Positions 54,014 to 63,043 of a stretch of 64,000 nucleotides of DNA are shown in pieces. Source of the stretch: Prevotellaceae bacterium MN60 (GTDB taxonomy: Bacteria > Bacteroidota > Bacteroidia > Bacteroidales > Bacteroidaceae). The first letter of the stretch is position 1. Each line of letters opens with the position of its first letter. The notes beneath the pieces are model-generated. The model was not told where the DNA came from. It saw only the letters and a list, made by a program, of their open reading frames with translations, and did no database searches. The stretch spans positions 42,226 through 106,225 of the forward strand of contig FZQZ01000010.1 of NCBI GenBank assembly GCA_900199555.1, given 5' to 3'. The translations under genes were made by a program, and so were the position numbers.

Positions 54014-55311
54014 ATCTGTTCTCCTTGATAATATCTTACGAAATATTCTTTTACCACCGTCATCAGCTGACACTGCATGAGTGTAGCCTTCGACTTCAGT
54101 AACTGTGTTGCGGTGGCATGCAAATCGATGGCGGTGCTCAGTCCTTCCTCATAGCGGCGACGCGTCAACTGGTATGAGAGGCTGTCGGCTTCCACCTTTT
54201 TCTCCATCTGCTGAGTCTGAAGGATATAGGCATTCAGGTCTTGACAGGCCTCTATGTTCAGTTTCTCCAACTCTCGCTGTGTATCCTCGAAAGACTCGCG
54301 AGCCATCTGATAGTCGTTCTTTGCCCTGCGAATATTGCTAATCGTCTGCAAGCGATTGAAGAGAGGAATGCTCAATGTGGCAGACACATATTCACCCTTG
54401 TTATTCTTTATCTGCTCACTGAAGGATGATGTATTCTGCGAATGTAGTGTCTTATAGAAGGTGGTGCTCAGTCCAGCACTCAGCGATAAGGTTGGATAGA
54501 GATTAGCACGTGCCTGATTCAACTCATAACGAGATACCTGCATGGCATGATATTGCTGTTGTACCATGGGGTGAAAGGCTGTCCCAGAACTTGTCCCAAC
54601 ATTTGGACACGCTGTCCGCAGGGTGCTGACAACAGTAAAGAGGCTATCTTGAAGTGGATAAGCCATCTGGCGCTTCAACGTAAGCAAGGCAGAAGCATAG
54701 CGATTCTGCTGACATGTCAACTCATAAGCAGACTCCGCATGCTGCGCTTCTATCTGGGCAAGGTCGGCAGCACTCTTACGCCCCACCTCGACCAACACCT
54801 GCGTCTGCTTCAATAAGAGTTCGGTCTCCTGCTGATTCTCTTGAGCAATCTCTACCATCTTGTCATAATAGACCACATCAACCCAAGCCTGAAGAGTGGT
54901 GAGCGCGGTCTTATCCTGTTGCTCACGCAGTGCATTGCGCCCCATCAGCAGACTGGCTTTAGCAGCCTTGAGGGCATTCAGCCTACTGAAACCATCGAAT
55001 ACAGGGAGATAGGCCTGCACGGAATAACCATTATAAAAGGTACTCACATTAGTATAACCATTGGTCTCAGGGTCGATGGCTCTTCCGAAATTATAGTTGG
55101 CACCAATGCTTGCATCAACAGATGGAAGGAAACTACCAATGGCACTCGTCTTCTGAGCCTTGTAGTTATCCAGTTGCAACACCGCACGATGTACTTGGGT
55201 GTTGTGCTCCACCGCATACTTCATGCACTGTTGGGCAGTCCAAGAAGTCTCGGTTTGGGCTTGAACTGAAACTGCACTGAGCGTAAGTATGGCAAACAAG
55301 AGATTTTTCAT
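54001..55311 (-). CDS. TolC-family outer-membrane efflux protein
   Basis: From the ATG at 55311 (MKNLLFAILTLSAVSVQAQ, signal peptide) the protein has 436 residues; the 24-codon extension passes through the promoter. The TolC fold shows as two related halves with long coiled coils: WTAQQCMKYAVEHNTQVHRAVLQLDNYK, DASIGANYNFGRAID, then NQARANLYPTLSLSAGLSTTFY and SLSYQLTRRRYEEGLSTAIDLHATATQLL. It is the first gene of the export operon and would form the outer-membrane channel used by the adaptor and the three permeases. Confidence 0.93.
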   Translation of the reverse strand: MKNLLFAILTLSAVSVQAQTETSWTAQQCMKYAVEHNTQVHRAVLQLDNYKAQKTSAIGSFLPSVDASIGANYNFGRAIDPETNGYTNVSTFYNGYSVQAYLPVFDGFSRLNALKAAKASLLMGRNALREQQDKTALTTLQAWVDVVYYDKMVEIAQENQQETELLLKQTQVLVEVGRKSAADLAQIEAQHAESAYELTCQQNRYASALLTLKRQMAYPLQDSLFTVVSTLRTACPNVGTSSGTAFHPMVQQQYHAMQVSRYELNQARANLYPTLSLSAGLSTTFYKTLHSQNTSSFSEQIKNNKGEYVSATLSIPLFNRLQTISNIRRAKNDYQMARESFEDTQRELEKLNIEACQDLNAYILQTQQMEKKVEADSLSYQLTRRRYEEGLSTAIDLHATATQLLKSKATLMQCQLMTVVKEYFVRYYQGEQIWTE

Positions 55312-55334
55312 ATCGCATATTTTGTTTTCTATTG

Positions 55335-55342
55335 CAAAGATA
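55335..55342 (-). promoter_or_regulatory. -7 element of ABC export operon
   Basis: Minus-strand TATCTTTG (55342-55335) lies 23 bp before the TolC ATG. A partial -33 (CTTG, near 55367-55364) is 21 bp upstream. Confidence 0.6.
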
Positions 55343-55392
55343 TACCTTTTATTATTATAGCGCAAGGATTCTTGGTATCCCAACAGCAGATT

Positions 55393-55430
55393 GTCTAAAA
55401 TTTATACACTCGTTTGTATGAGAATTAGAC
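55393..55430. promoter_or_regulatory. imperfect dyad between regulator and export operon
   Basis: GTCTAAAATTTATAC (55393-55407) and GTATGAGAATTAGAC (55416-55430) pair at 11 of 15 positions around ACTCGTTT. It lies just upstream of the regulator's -7 element and between the two divergent operons, so it is a candidate binding site for the adjacent response regulator. Confidence 0.5.
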
Positions 55431-55439
55431 AGAATGTAT

Positions 55440-55447
55440 TATCTTTG
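55440..55447 (+). promoter_or_regulatory. -7 element of response regulator-kinase operon
   Basis: TATCTTTG, 5 bp before the ATG at 55453, so the transcript would be nearly leaderless. TTTG at 55413-55416 lies 23 bp upstream, inside the dyad. Confidence 0.6.
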
Positions 55448-55452
55448 CACCC

Positions 55453-55977
55453 ATGAAAAACTACGGAACCATACTCATTGTGGATGACAATCCATCTATC
55501 TTGACCGCCTTGCGCTACTGTCTAGATACAACCTTCTCGCGTATCCTCACATTGGATAAGCCCGATGATATTTTGAAGACAATGGCACAAGAGTCTATTG
55601 ACCTCGTATTACTTGATATGAACTTTACATTGGGAGTAAACAACGGGCAAGAGGGATTGTTATGGCTGCGAACCATTCGCAAGCATCATCCACAGATGCC
55701 CGTAGTACTATTAACAGCCTATGCCGATGTAAGCCTGGCGGTGAGAGGACTGAAAAGTGGCGCTGCCGACTTCATCGTAAAGCCATGGGACAATACTGAA
55801 CTGGTGAGAAAGCTGAAAGATGTGCTCGACATGCAGAGCGAAATCATCACCCTCGACGAGGTGGAGGCTGACCATATCCGCCGCACCATAGACCACTGTC
55901 ATGGCAATCTCTCGAAGGCAGCAGAGCTGTTAGGCATTACTCGCCAGACGCTATACAATAAGATGAAACGCTTATGA
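55453..55977 (+). CDS. response regulator: receiver plus Fis-type HTH, no AAA+ domain
   Basis: The 174-residue protein has a receiver domain (about 5-122; ILIVDD, phospho-acceptor Asp-55 in LLDMNF, TAYADV, Lys in FIVKPWD) joined by a short linker to a Fis-type helix-turn-helix (about 132-174; EADHIRRTIDHCHGNLSKAAELLGITRQTLYNKMKRL). Both ends match NtrC-type regulators that in Bacteroidota carry a central sigma-54-activating AAA+ domain of about 240 residues. That domain is absent, which leaves a PrrA/RegA-like layout. It probably acts as a DNA-binding regulator of sigma-54-independent promoters. It overlaps the kinase gene by 4 bp and is divergent from the TolC operon. Confidence 0.92.
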   Translation: MKNYGTILIVDDNPSILTALRYCLDTTFSRILTLDKPDDILKTMAQESIDLVLLDMNFTLGVNNGQEGLLWLRTIRKHHPQMPVVLLTAYADVSLAVRGLKSGAADFIVKPWDNTELVRKLKDVLDMQSEIITLDEVEADHIRRTIDHCHGNLSKAAELLGITRQTLYNKMKRL

Positions 55978-56825
55978 TGTGGCTCTATATCATAATAGGT
56001 ATTACCATCGTTGGTGCTATGGTATGGTTTATCCGCCATCAGCGCTCACTCCGCCTGCGTGCCTATCTGATGGAAGAGGCGATGCGCAATCACGACTTTA
56101 CCTTCAGACTATCTACCAAGGGACTACTATATGGTGAGCGAGCTATGCAAGAAACGCTGAACCATCTGGGGGAAACGATTCGACAACAGATAAACCAGAA
56201 CGAGGTGGAGTCATGGGAGAAGCTGACACGTGTGCTCACCCATGAGATTATGAACGCTACTGCGCCCATTGCCAGCATCAGCCAGTCGATGCTTAGTCGC
56301 GACGATGTGAAAGGAACGCCACTGGAGGAAGGCATCCATGCTATTCATGCTACCTCACAACACTTGAATGCTTTCGTAGATTCTTATCGCAAGATGTCAC
56401 AACTACAACAGACCGACATCCAGAGAATCATGCTCACCGGCATTATCCGCGACATACAACAGCTCTACCCCAATGTGGCATGGAATAATTCTATCACTGA
56501 CGAAACCATCGTCTACGCCGACCCCAACATGCTGCGCCAGATACTCATCAACCTCGCCAAGAATGCCATCGAGGCTGGAGCGCAGCATATCGGTATCGAG
56601 CTATCAAATCATATTTTATATATTAGCAACGACGGACAACCGATACCAGCAGAAGCCAGAGAAAGCATCTTTGTGCCATTCTTCACAACGAAAAGAACGG
56701 GTAATGGTATCGGCTTATCGCTTTCTCGTCGCATGATGATACAACAAGGGGGCAGCCTGACTCTTACAGACCACCCCCTTAGTGGATATCATACAACCTT
56801 CTCCATTAGCTTTGCGGAGAAGTAG
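55974..56825 (+). CDS. membrane-bound histidine kinase, short
   Basis: The 283-residue kinase has one N-terminal membrane segment (MWLYIIIGITIVGAMVWFI), a short PAS-less linker with HNHDFTFRLS-like text (RNHDFTFRLSTKGLLYG), the phospho-acceptor His-90 in LTHEIMNATAPI, an N box (INLAKNAIEAGA), and G boxes (SNDGQPIPAEARESIFVPFFTTKRTGNGIGLSLSRRM). It lacks a periplasmic sensing domain, so it may sense a membrane state or the export machinery. Its partner is the regulator encoded just upstream with a 4-bp overlap. The 3' end overlaps the convergent uracil permease gene by 20 bp. Confidence 0.92.
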   Translation: MMWLYIIIGITIVGAMVWFIRHQRSLRLRAYLMEEAMRNHDFTFRLSTKGLLYGERAMQETLNHLGETIRQQINQNEVESWEKLTRVLTHEIMNATAPIASISQSMLSRDDVKGTPLEEGIHAIHATSQHLNAFVDSYRKMSQLQQTDIQRIMLTGIIRDIQQLYPNVAWNNSITDETIVYADPNMLRQILINLAKNAIEAGAQHIGIELSNHILYISNDGQPIPAEARESIFVPFFTTKRTGNGIGLSLSRRMMIQQGGSLTLTDHPLSGYHTTFSISFAEK

Positions 56826-58170
56826 TTTCATCTGCTATATTTCCTTTTTTCTCTTTACCGTGAACGCTCTTCACCTTCATGCCCAGCTTACCTGGCAGTA
56901 CGGCATTGAGCGTAACACCGACGATGGCTGAGAGTGCCAAGCCTGAAAAATGGATAGGACCGATGTTCACATTGTCGTCGGCACCATATTTCACACCGAT
57001 GGCAATCACCAATATCAGGGCTGCCACAAACACGTTGCGTGAAGAATTAAAGTCTACGCTGTCTTCTATCAGGTTGCGCACACCCACAGCCGAAATCATT
57101 CCATAAAGAATCAGGCTCACACCACCAATCGTAGCAGCAGGCATCAGACCTATCAAGCAAGCAAACTTAGGACAGAACGACAACAGGATAGCAAAGACGG
57201 CAGCCAAACGAATAACCGCAGGATCAAATACCTTGGTGAGGTTGAGCACACCCGTATTCTCGCCATACGTAGTATTGGCAGGGGCGCCAAAGAGTGATGC
57301 CAAAGCGGTAGCCAGTCCGTCGCCCATCAGTGTGCGATGCAATCCGGGCTCCTTCAGGAAGTCTTTTCCTACAGTAGAAGAGATGGCACACATATCACCA
57401 ATATGCTCCATGATGGTTGCAATGGCAATAGGCATGATGGCAATGATGGTAGAGATAAGGAAGGTGGTATCCATATTGTCAAAAACAGCCAATACCGTCT
57501 GCTCCTTGGTGAAGGGTAATCCAACCCATGCAGCCTCGCTCAGTGATGAGAAGTCTACCTCACCCATTGCAACGGCTGTTGCATAGCTCACTACCACACC
57601 CAGCAGGATGGGAATAATCTTGATGATACCTTTACCACATACACTAGCCAGAATCACCGTTGCCAGCGCCACGATAGCCAAAGGCCAGTTGGTGGCACAG
57701 TTCTGTATGGCACTACCCGAGAGCACCAGACCGATAGCGATAATCATCGGACCCGTTACCAGAGGTGGGAAGAAGCGCAACATTCTCTCAATGCCAAACG
57801 ACTTGATAAGGCCAGCCATCAGGAAATAGCATAGTCCGGCAAAGAATACGCCCACGCAGGCATAGTCCAAAGCCAGCGTCTCGGTCATGCCCTGCTCTAC
57901 GCCCAACGCCTTCACCGACATATAGCCGCCCAAGAAGGCAAACGAGGAGCCTAAGAAGGCAGGCACCTGCAACTTACTGACACAATGAAAAACTAGTGTA
58001 CCAATACCTGCAAACAGCAGGGTTGACGACACGGATAGTCCCGTTAGCACAGGTACCAATACGGTGGCACCAAACATGGCAAACAAATGCTGCACGCCCA
58101 AGATTACATACTTTGGCATGCCCAATTTTCTGGCATCAGTAATGCCTTCTTTCTCTGTAATATGATTCAT
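56806..58170 (-). CDS. uraA: uracil/xanthine permease (NCS2 family)
   Basis: The 454-residue protein has about 12-14 membrane segments. Family marks are GVQHLFAMFGATVLVPVLTG (first segment), AFLGGYM, VTGPMIIAIGLVLSG, GDMCAISSTVGKDFL, and GAPANTTYGENTGVL followed by TIGGVSLILYGMISAVGVRNLIE. It imports uracil or xanthine with protons or sodium. No pyrimidine gene is adjacent. The last 20 bp overlap the kinase gene on the other strand. Confidence 0.93.
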   Translation of the reverse strand: MNHITEKEGITDARKLGMPKYVILGVQHLFAMFGATVLVPVLTGLSVSSTLLFAGIGTLVFHCVSKLQVPAFLGSSFAFLGGYMSVKALGVEQGMTETLALDYACVGVFFAGLCYFLMAGLIKSFGIERMLRFFPPLVTGPMIIAIGLVLSGSAIQNCATNWPLAIVALATVILASVCGKGIIKIIPILLGVVVSYATAVAMGEVDFSSLSEAAWVGLPFTKEQTVLAVFDNMDTTFLISTIIAIMPIAIATIMEHIGDMCAISSTVGKDFLKEPGLHRTLMGDGLATALASLFGAPANTTYGENTGVLNLTKVFDPAVIRLAAVFAILLSFCPKFACLIGLMPAATIGGVSLILYGMISAVGVRNLIEDSVDFNSSRNVFVAALILVIAIGVKYGADDNVNIGPIHFSGLALSAIVGVTLNAVLPGKLGMKVKSVHGKEKKGNIADETTSPQS

Positions 58171-58212
58171 TGGTTTATAAAATAATTATTCCGTCTATTG
58201 GTTGTTTGCCTG

Positions 58213-58243
58213 CAAAGGTAATCATATAATTGGAAATAAGCAA
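58213..58243 (-). promoter_or_regulatory. promoter of uraA
   Basis: Minus-strand TACCTTTG (58220-58213) with TTG (58243-58241) 20 bp upstream; three of four -33 bases match (CTTG). Confidence 0.6.
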
Positions 58244-58262
58244 GTGTAAATAGTAAAAAAAT

Positions 58263-60422
58263 TTATTTCATTTCGCGCTGCAAGAAGCGGATGCACTGGC
58301 GGAACAGGTGGTTGCGCGTGTTGCCACCATAGATACTATGATTGCGGTCGGCATACACCTGCTGCTGGAAGTCCTTGTCGGCTTGTATCAGTGCCTCACA
58401 GTAGTCGGTGGTATTGCGGAAGTGAACATTGTCGTCGGCAATACCATGACAAATCATCAGGGCACCCTGCAACTGAGGAATGCGAGTGATAGGGTTATCG
58501 TCATAGCCAGTAGGATTTTCCTGTGGGGTACGCATGAAGCGCTCGGTATAGATGGTGTCATAGTAGCGCCAAGTAGTGGGAGGCGCAATGGCTACACCAC
58601 AGCAGAACACGCCCCTACCCTCAGACATGGACATCAAGGTATTGAAACCGCCAAAGCTCCAACCCCAGATGGCGATGCGATTCTTATCTACATACGACTG
58701 CTGACCTAACCAGAGGGCTGCCTCTACCTGGTCTTTAGCTTCCAGCTGACCAAGCTTCAGGTAGGTACACTTCTCGAAGTCGGCACCACGACCACCCGTG
58801 CCGCGATTGTCAACACAGACACAGATAAAACCTTGCTGGCAGAGATATTGCTCGAGAAGAGCGCCCTGTCCAGACATACCAATACCCCAAGCGTCTTTTA
58901 CCGACTGACTGCCAGGACCACCATACTGATACATCAGCACAGGATACTGCTTGTTGGGATTGAAGTCGGCAGGCTTTACCATCCAACCATTCAGCGTCAC
59001 ACCCTCAGAAGTGGTCAGGGTGAAGAGCTCGCGCTGACCCAGTTCATAGTCGGCCAACTTATTGCGCAGCGCCTTATTGTCAACAAGGGTCTCAATGGTC
59101 TTACCCGTATTGTTGCACAGTGCATATACGGTAGGTGTATTGATATCGCTCCATGTGTGGAGGAAGTACTTATAGTCGCTACTGAAGATGGCGGTACTCC
59201 AACCAGCCTTCTTCGTCAGGCATTCACGCTTACCATTCTCGTGGGCTACCCATATGCGCTGATCTGTCGCACCATTTTCATGAGATGCATAATAGGTATT
59301 GCCCGTCTGCTCGTCGTATCCATAAACGGCACTCACCTCATAGTTGCCCTTGTCTATCTGGCGCAACAGCTGACCATTCAGGTTATAGAGGTAGAGGTGC
59401 ATATTGCCATCACGGTCGCTAGGCAACAGGATATGACGCTTGGTAATACGCGCATTCTCATAGGCATCCTCGCGGATATACTTGCCCACCTTATCCTCGA
59501 TAGACAACTTGCTAACGGTAGTCAGCGGGTTGGCCATATAGATGCGCAGACAGTCCTGATGACGATTCAGTGTGAATACGGCCACCTGCGAAGAGTCGCT
59601 AGTGGCAATGATGCGAGGCACATAGCCATCCTTCTCGATGGGCACCTGCAACTGGCGTGTCTGTCTGCTGGGCACATCGTAGCTCCATACCGTAACGGTA
59701 GAGTTCTGCTCACCAGCAACAGGATACTTATAGGTATAACCACCATTAGACATAGGAATGGTACACTCCTTAACGGCACTCTCATCGTAGCGCACCCATA
59801 CTATCTGGCGACTGTCGGCAGTAAACACCATAGAACGATTATTAGAGAACTCCTCCTCGTTCACCCAGTCGGGAATACCATTGATAATCTGATTCTTCTT
59901 ACCATCCTTGGTCACCTGCATCTCGGCATTGTCGTACAGCAACTTAACAATAAAGATGTTGCCATCGCGCACAAAAGCTATCTGCAAACCATCGGGTGAG
60001 AACAGCGGAGTCTGCTGAGGACCTTTCGTTGACAATGGCACGATGCGGTTGTTCTGTATCGTATATATATAATAGGTGGCGGTAAACGAGTGGCGATAGA
60101 TGCGCTTCGTCTTGGTCTGTATCAAGATGCGCTTACCGTCAGGACTCATGATATAGCCATCAATGCTCTCCAGCTTGTCGCCTTTCACGGTGGCTACGTC
60201 AAACAGTGTTCCCACCTCTTTGCCCGTCTTAAACGAATACTTCACGATGCGCTTACCGTCACTGCTCAGCTGAGCATACATCTCACCACCAGCCAACGGC
60301 TGCACATCACTTACCGACTCACCGCGGAACATGCCGCGGGTAATATCCTTCAAATCAAGTTTTCTAGCATCCATTGACACCACTGCCAGCAATGCCAACA
60401 TCATTAATAATACCTTCTTCAT
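58263..60422 (-). CDS. S9B dipeptidyl/prolyl tripeptidyl peptidase, secreted
   Basis: The 719-residue protein has a signal peptide (MKKVLLMMLALLAVVSMDARK), a beta-propeller (about 25-470; SPDGKRILIQTKTKRIYRHSF, FSPDGLQIAFVRDGNIF, PDWVNEEEFSNNRSMVFTADSRQIVWVRYDES) and an alpha/beta-hydrolase domain with WGWSFGGFN (Ser about 590), HGIADDNVHF (Asp about 662) and DRNHSIYGGN (His about 695). The length and glutamate pair (NEEEF) fit DPP IV, which trims Xaa-Pro dipeptides from peptides at the cell surface or in the periplasm. It is probably monocistronic. Confidence 0.94.
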   Translation of the reverse strand: MKKVLLMMLALLAVVSMDARKLDLKDITRGMFRGESVSDVQPLAGGEMYAQLSSDGKRIVKYSFKTGKEVGTLFDVATVKGDKLESIDGYIMSPDGKRILIQTKTKRIYRHSFTATYYIYTIQNNRIVPLSTKGPQQTPLFSPDGLQIAFVRDGNIFIVKLLYDNAEMQVTKDGKKNQIINGIPDWVNEEEFSNNRSMVFTADSRQIVWVRYDESAVKECTIPMSNGGYTYKYPVAGEQNSTVTVWSYDVPSRQTRQLQVPIEKDGYVPRIIATSDSSQVAVFTLNRHQDCLRIYMANPLTTVSKLSIEDKVGKYIREDAYENARITKRHILLPSDRDGNMHLYLYNLNGQLLRQIDKGNYEVSAVYGYDEQTGNTYYASHENGATDQRIWVAHENGKRECLTKKAGWSTAIFSSDYKYFLHTWSDINTPTVYALCNNTGKTIETLVDNKALRNKLADYELGQRELFTLTTSEGVTLNGWMVKPADFNPNKQYPVLMYQYGGPGSQSVKDAWGIGMSGQGALLEQYLCQQGFICVCVDNRGTGGRGADFEKCTYLKLGQLEAKDQVEAALWLGQQSYVDKNRIAIWGWSFGGFNTLMSMSEGRGVFCCGVAIAPPTTWRYYDTIYTERFMRTPQENPTGYDDNPITRIPQLQGALMICHGIADDNVHFRNTTDYCEALIQADKDFQQQVYADRNHSIYGGNTRNHLFRQCIRFLQREMK

Positions 60423-60444
60423 TGTCTTGAAATTAATTTTAAGA

Positions 60445-60476
60445 CAAAAGTAGAAAATATATCTGACATAGCCAAA
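60445..60476 (-). promoter_or_regulatory. promoter of S9 peptidase gene
   Basis: Minus-strand TTTG (60476-60473), a 20-bp spacer and TACTTTTG (60452-60445). Confidence 0.75.
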
Positions 60477-60495
60477 AAGTTTTCTATTCTCTTGG

Positions 60496-60525
60496 TTGTT
60501 ATTTCATTTTTTTTCTATATATTTG
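60496..60525 (+). promoter_or_regulatory. promoter of deacetylase-like gene
   Basis: TTG (60496-60498), a 19-bp spacer and TATATTTG (60518-60525) with CACTG following. The -33 element matches three of four bases. Confidence 0.65.
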
Positions 60526-60566
60526 CACTGTTTTCTTAATTAATTAACATAATATATCATCGTTCC

Positions 60567-62744
60567 ATGTACATCAATAAATCAAAGTCCGAAATCAGAT
60601 TTCTGCTGAGCCTGTTTATTACACTCATGGCCTGTCAAAGCTCTCTTAGGGCTTATGCACAAACAACAGAAGATATTAACGGAACCACGTATGATATTGT
60701 TAATGTTACGGTCAACACGCCATCATACGATGTAGCCAAGCCACCCGTATTCGCACGGGTAAAATACAATAAGTTCTGTCCGCTCGTTATTACCAGCGAC
60801 GACATGGGCACAAGTGAACTGGTCAATAGCTGGGCTTTCTTCAATGGGTACCCTGCCTTTCAGGGTGACACCTACTTATATATAAGCAAAGGTGATGACT
60901 TCCTGAACAGCCCCTACAATGCCATGGAATGGTATCAACAAACAAGTAGCCTGAAGCGCGAAGGTCAACAACCATTGACATATACCGACAACACTGGAGG
61001 TGTACGACGCTTCACGCTTACATCTGCTATTTGGCCTTACCAAGTAGAGACAACGAAATATACGCTGATAAATGGTAATGATGCCAAGACCATGATCCGA
61101 ACAGGATGGAGTTTTGCTCAGCACGACGTTGATGGCGATTATTCAACAGATGCCGAGACTATTGCCAGTCGCTTTAAGGCGCTTAGCGACATGTGGGAAG
61201 ACCATGTCGGCATAGGGCTCAAAGTCATGGTAGAACCCAATGGCAGCCACAAATATATCGACGCAGGCAAGCAGTCAGATGAAATATGCTGGAACATCTT
61301 CCAAAACGGACAACTGCCCAACTATCCTGCCATGCATCCCGTACTTATTGACGATTGGACTTCTGGCACTGATTGGACATCATTCGACCACAAGCCTGAC
61401 GCCACCACCGCACGCTTCTTCTTCCAGAATAAAGAAACGGAGTTTATAAACAGGATAGAACAAGCCGACGGCACGGCAATGATACTTGGTGGTACTCATG
61501 GACTCAGCAACATCTTCCTGGACTATCTGAGAAACACCCTTCAGCCTACCGACAAATACTGGGTAGCTGGCGCCGATGAAGTATGGGAATACTATCATCT
61601 ATACAACAATGCCATCATCTCTGATATCACTTATAGCAATGGCGTGTTAAACTTCAATGTTAAAGTCCCACGATATAAAAAGCATCAGTTCCGCGAACTG
61701 ACCATCAATATTCCGGGCATATCAGAGGGTACGTCGTTTTCTTTCTCCGACAATGTGATAACAGGCGGTGGACGTCAGAACACAGATTATTATACGTTCA
61801 ACCTTGGACTCGAAGACAGGATCTATACATACATTGAAGAGCTGATAGCCTATTATCGCGCTCATCAGTATAACGCTTATGTTAAGAATGATGCGCAATA
61901 CCTCATCGACCAGCTTTTACCGGGAAACAAGAAGAGCGATTATCAGGCACAGCTGGATGCTGCGCCCTCCTACGCAAGCTATCAAGTCAGGACCAGTATT
62001 GGTGACAAAGTGCTAGCAGAAGGTGGACAAGATATCGCTGCAGAAGTGACCTATTCATTCCCCAAATACCTGTTGATGGGCACTGATTTGTATGAGACTC
62101 CCCAAAATGCAACAGCGCCCTATTATGTTACTACATTTACCCCTAACAGTGGAACAGACAACCGGGTAGTAACCTACACCAAAGCCTTGGAGAACGTGGT
62201 GTACTTCAGTGAGGGAGAAGACTTAGTAGGAGCAACCTATAATCCTCTCAACACCAAATGTTACACAGATAAAAATCATGGTGAGTATTATGCGTATCGC
62301 TGGTCGTCAAATGCAGCCGGTGGCATCATCCGCCAACCAGTCACCATCACGTCACTACAACCTGGTAGATACAAATTAGTAGTGGCTGTTATTGGTTCAA
62401 ACGATAATACCAAGCACAATACCACCTTTAACTTCAAATTGGATGCAAATCCCATCTATAGCTTTGAAGCCACCACAAAGAATCTTACCATCTTTGAAAA
62501 AGAAGAATTCGTGGTAGATGAAGAGCAGACACTCACCCTCGAAGCTGCCAATCCTAATGTATGCAGATGGATAGACTATCTGTATATTCAGAAAATAGAC
62601 GATACGGATACAGGAATCAGTCAGCATGAGATGGATAGCCAAAAGAACAATCTTCCACCATATAACCTGATGGGCATCAAATATCCTCACCCCACCAAAG
62701 GCATTCTTATCAAGAATGGAAAGAAGGTAGTGAATAGTCACTAA
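60567..62744 (+). CDS. large secreted protein with polysaccharide-deacetylase-like domain
   Basis: The 725-residue protein has a signal peptide (FLLSLFITLMACQSSLRAYAQ, Cys-23 also fits a lipobox). CPLVITSDDMG (71-81, Asp pair) and SFAQHD (His-186, Asp-187) look like the metal-binding Asp and His motifs of NodB-type deacetylases, with AMILGGTHG as a possible later motif. A beta-sandwich region follows (about 480-690; CBM-like text around RQPVTITSLQPGRYKLVVAVIGS). The C-terminus YNLMGIKYPHPTKGILIKNGKKVVNSH reads like a type IX sorting domain. Secretion to the surface and action on a carbohydrate are likely; the substrate and even the family are uncertain. It is followed only by repeats. Confidence 0.75.
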   Translation: MYINKSKSEIRFLLSLFITLMACQSSLRAYAQTTEDINGTTYDIVNVTVNTPSYDVAKPPVFARVKYNKFCPLVITSDDMGTSELVNSWAFFNGYPAFQGDTYLYISKGDDFLNSPYNAMEWYQQTSSLKREGQQPLTYTDNTGGVRRFTLTSAIWPYQVETTKYTLINGNDAKTMIRTGWSFAQHDVDGDYSTDAETIASRFKALSDMWEDHVGIGLKVMVEPNGSHKYIDAGKQSDEICWNIFQNGQLPNYPAMHPVLIDDWTSGTDWTSFDHKPDATTARFFFQNKETEFINRIEQADGTAMILGGTHGLSNIFLDYLRNTLQPTDKYWVAGADEVWEYYHLYNNAIISDITYSNGVLNFNVKVPRYKKHQFRELTINIPGISEGTSFSFSDNVITGGGRQNTDYYTFNLGLEDRIYTYIEELIAYYRAHQYNAYVKNDAQYLIDQLLPGNKKSDYQAQLDAAPSYASYQVRTSIGDKVLAEGGQDIAAEVTYSFPKYLLMGTDLYETPQNATAPYYVTTFTPNSGTDNRVVTYTKALENVVYFSEGEDLVGATYNPLNTKCYTDKNHGEYYAYRWSSNAAGGIIRQPVTITSLQPGRYKLVVAVIGSNDNTKHNTTFNFKLDANPIYSFEATTKNLTIFEKEEFVVDEEQTLTLEAANPNVCRWIDYLYIQKIDDTDTGISQHEMDSQKNNLPPYNLMGIKYPHPTKGILIKNGKKVVNSH

Positions 62745-62814
62745 CCAACAAAATATAATTATAGAAAAAGCTACGCAATTCAATGATACCTAGTCGGTAT
62801 GACAACACTTTGCG

Positions 62815-62905
62815 ATGAGTTTGACGGCATAATTCGAGAAGAAAAGTGTCGTGAAGCTCATCGCATTATGCGTATATTCTCATCATATTTAAGCTTTAAA
62901 CTATT
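62815..62905. repeat. TTTGACGGCATAATTC repeat (distal 1)
   Basis: GAGTTTGACGGCATAATTCG (from 62818) is followed by GAAAAGTGTCGTGAAG, CGCATTATGCGTATATTCTC and a final AAACTATTTGGATGTA. It is a decayed relative of the hairpin at 14364-14426. Confidence 0.65.
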
Positions 62906-63043
62906 TGGATGTAGGCAGCATTGGAAATCGAGAGTTCATGAAAATGCCACTTTACTATCACAATACTATAACTTTTGACGTCCTATACAATAACTTTTGT
63001 GCCTTTAAAGTGATACTAATTTAAGGTCAAGAATAATGATCTC

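Noticed and set aside
44865..56825. Lantibiotic or bacteriocin immunity cluster
   Set aside because: The permeases are of the type seen in such clusters too, but no precursor peptide or modification gene is present.
58833..59999. 388-codon open frame opposite the S9 peptidase gene
   Set aside because: It is antisense to a clear peptidase gene, has no recognisable domain or promoter, and its composition follows from codon use on the other strand.
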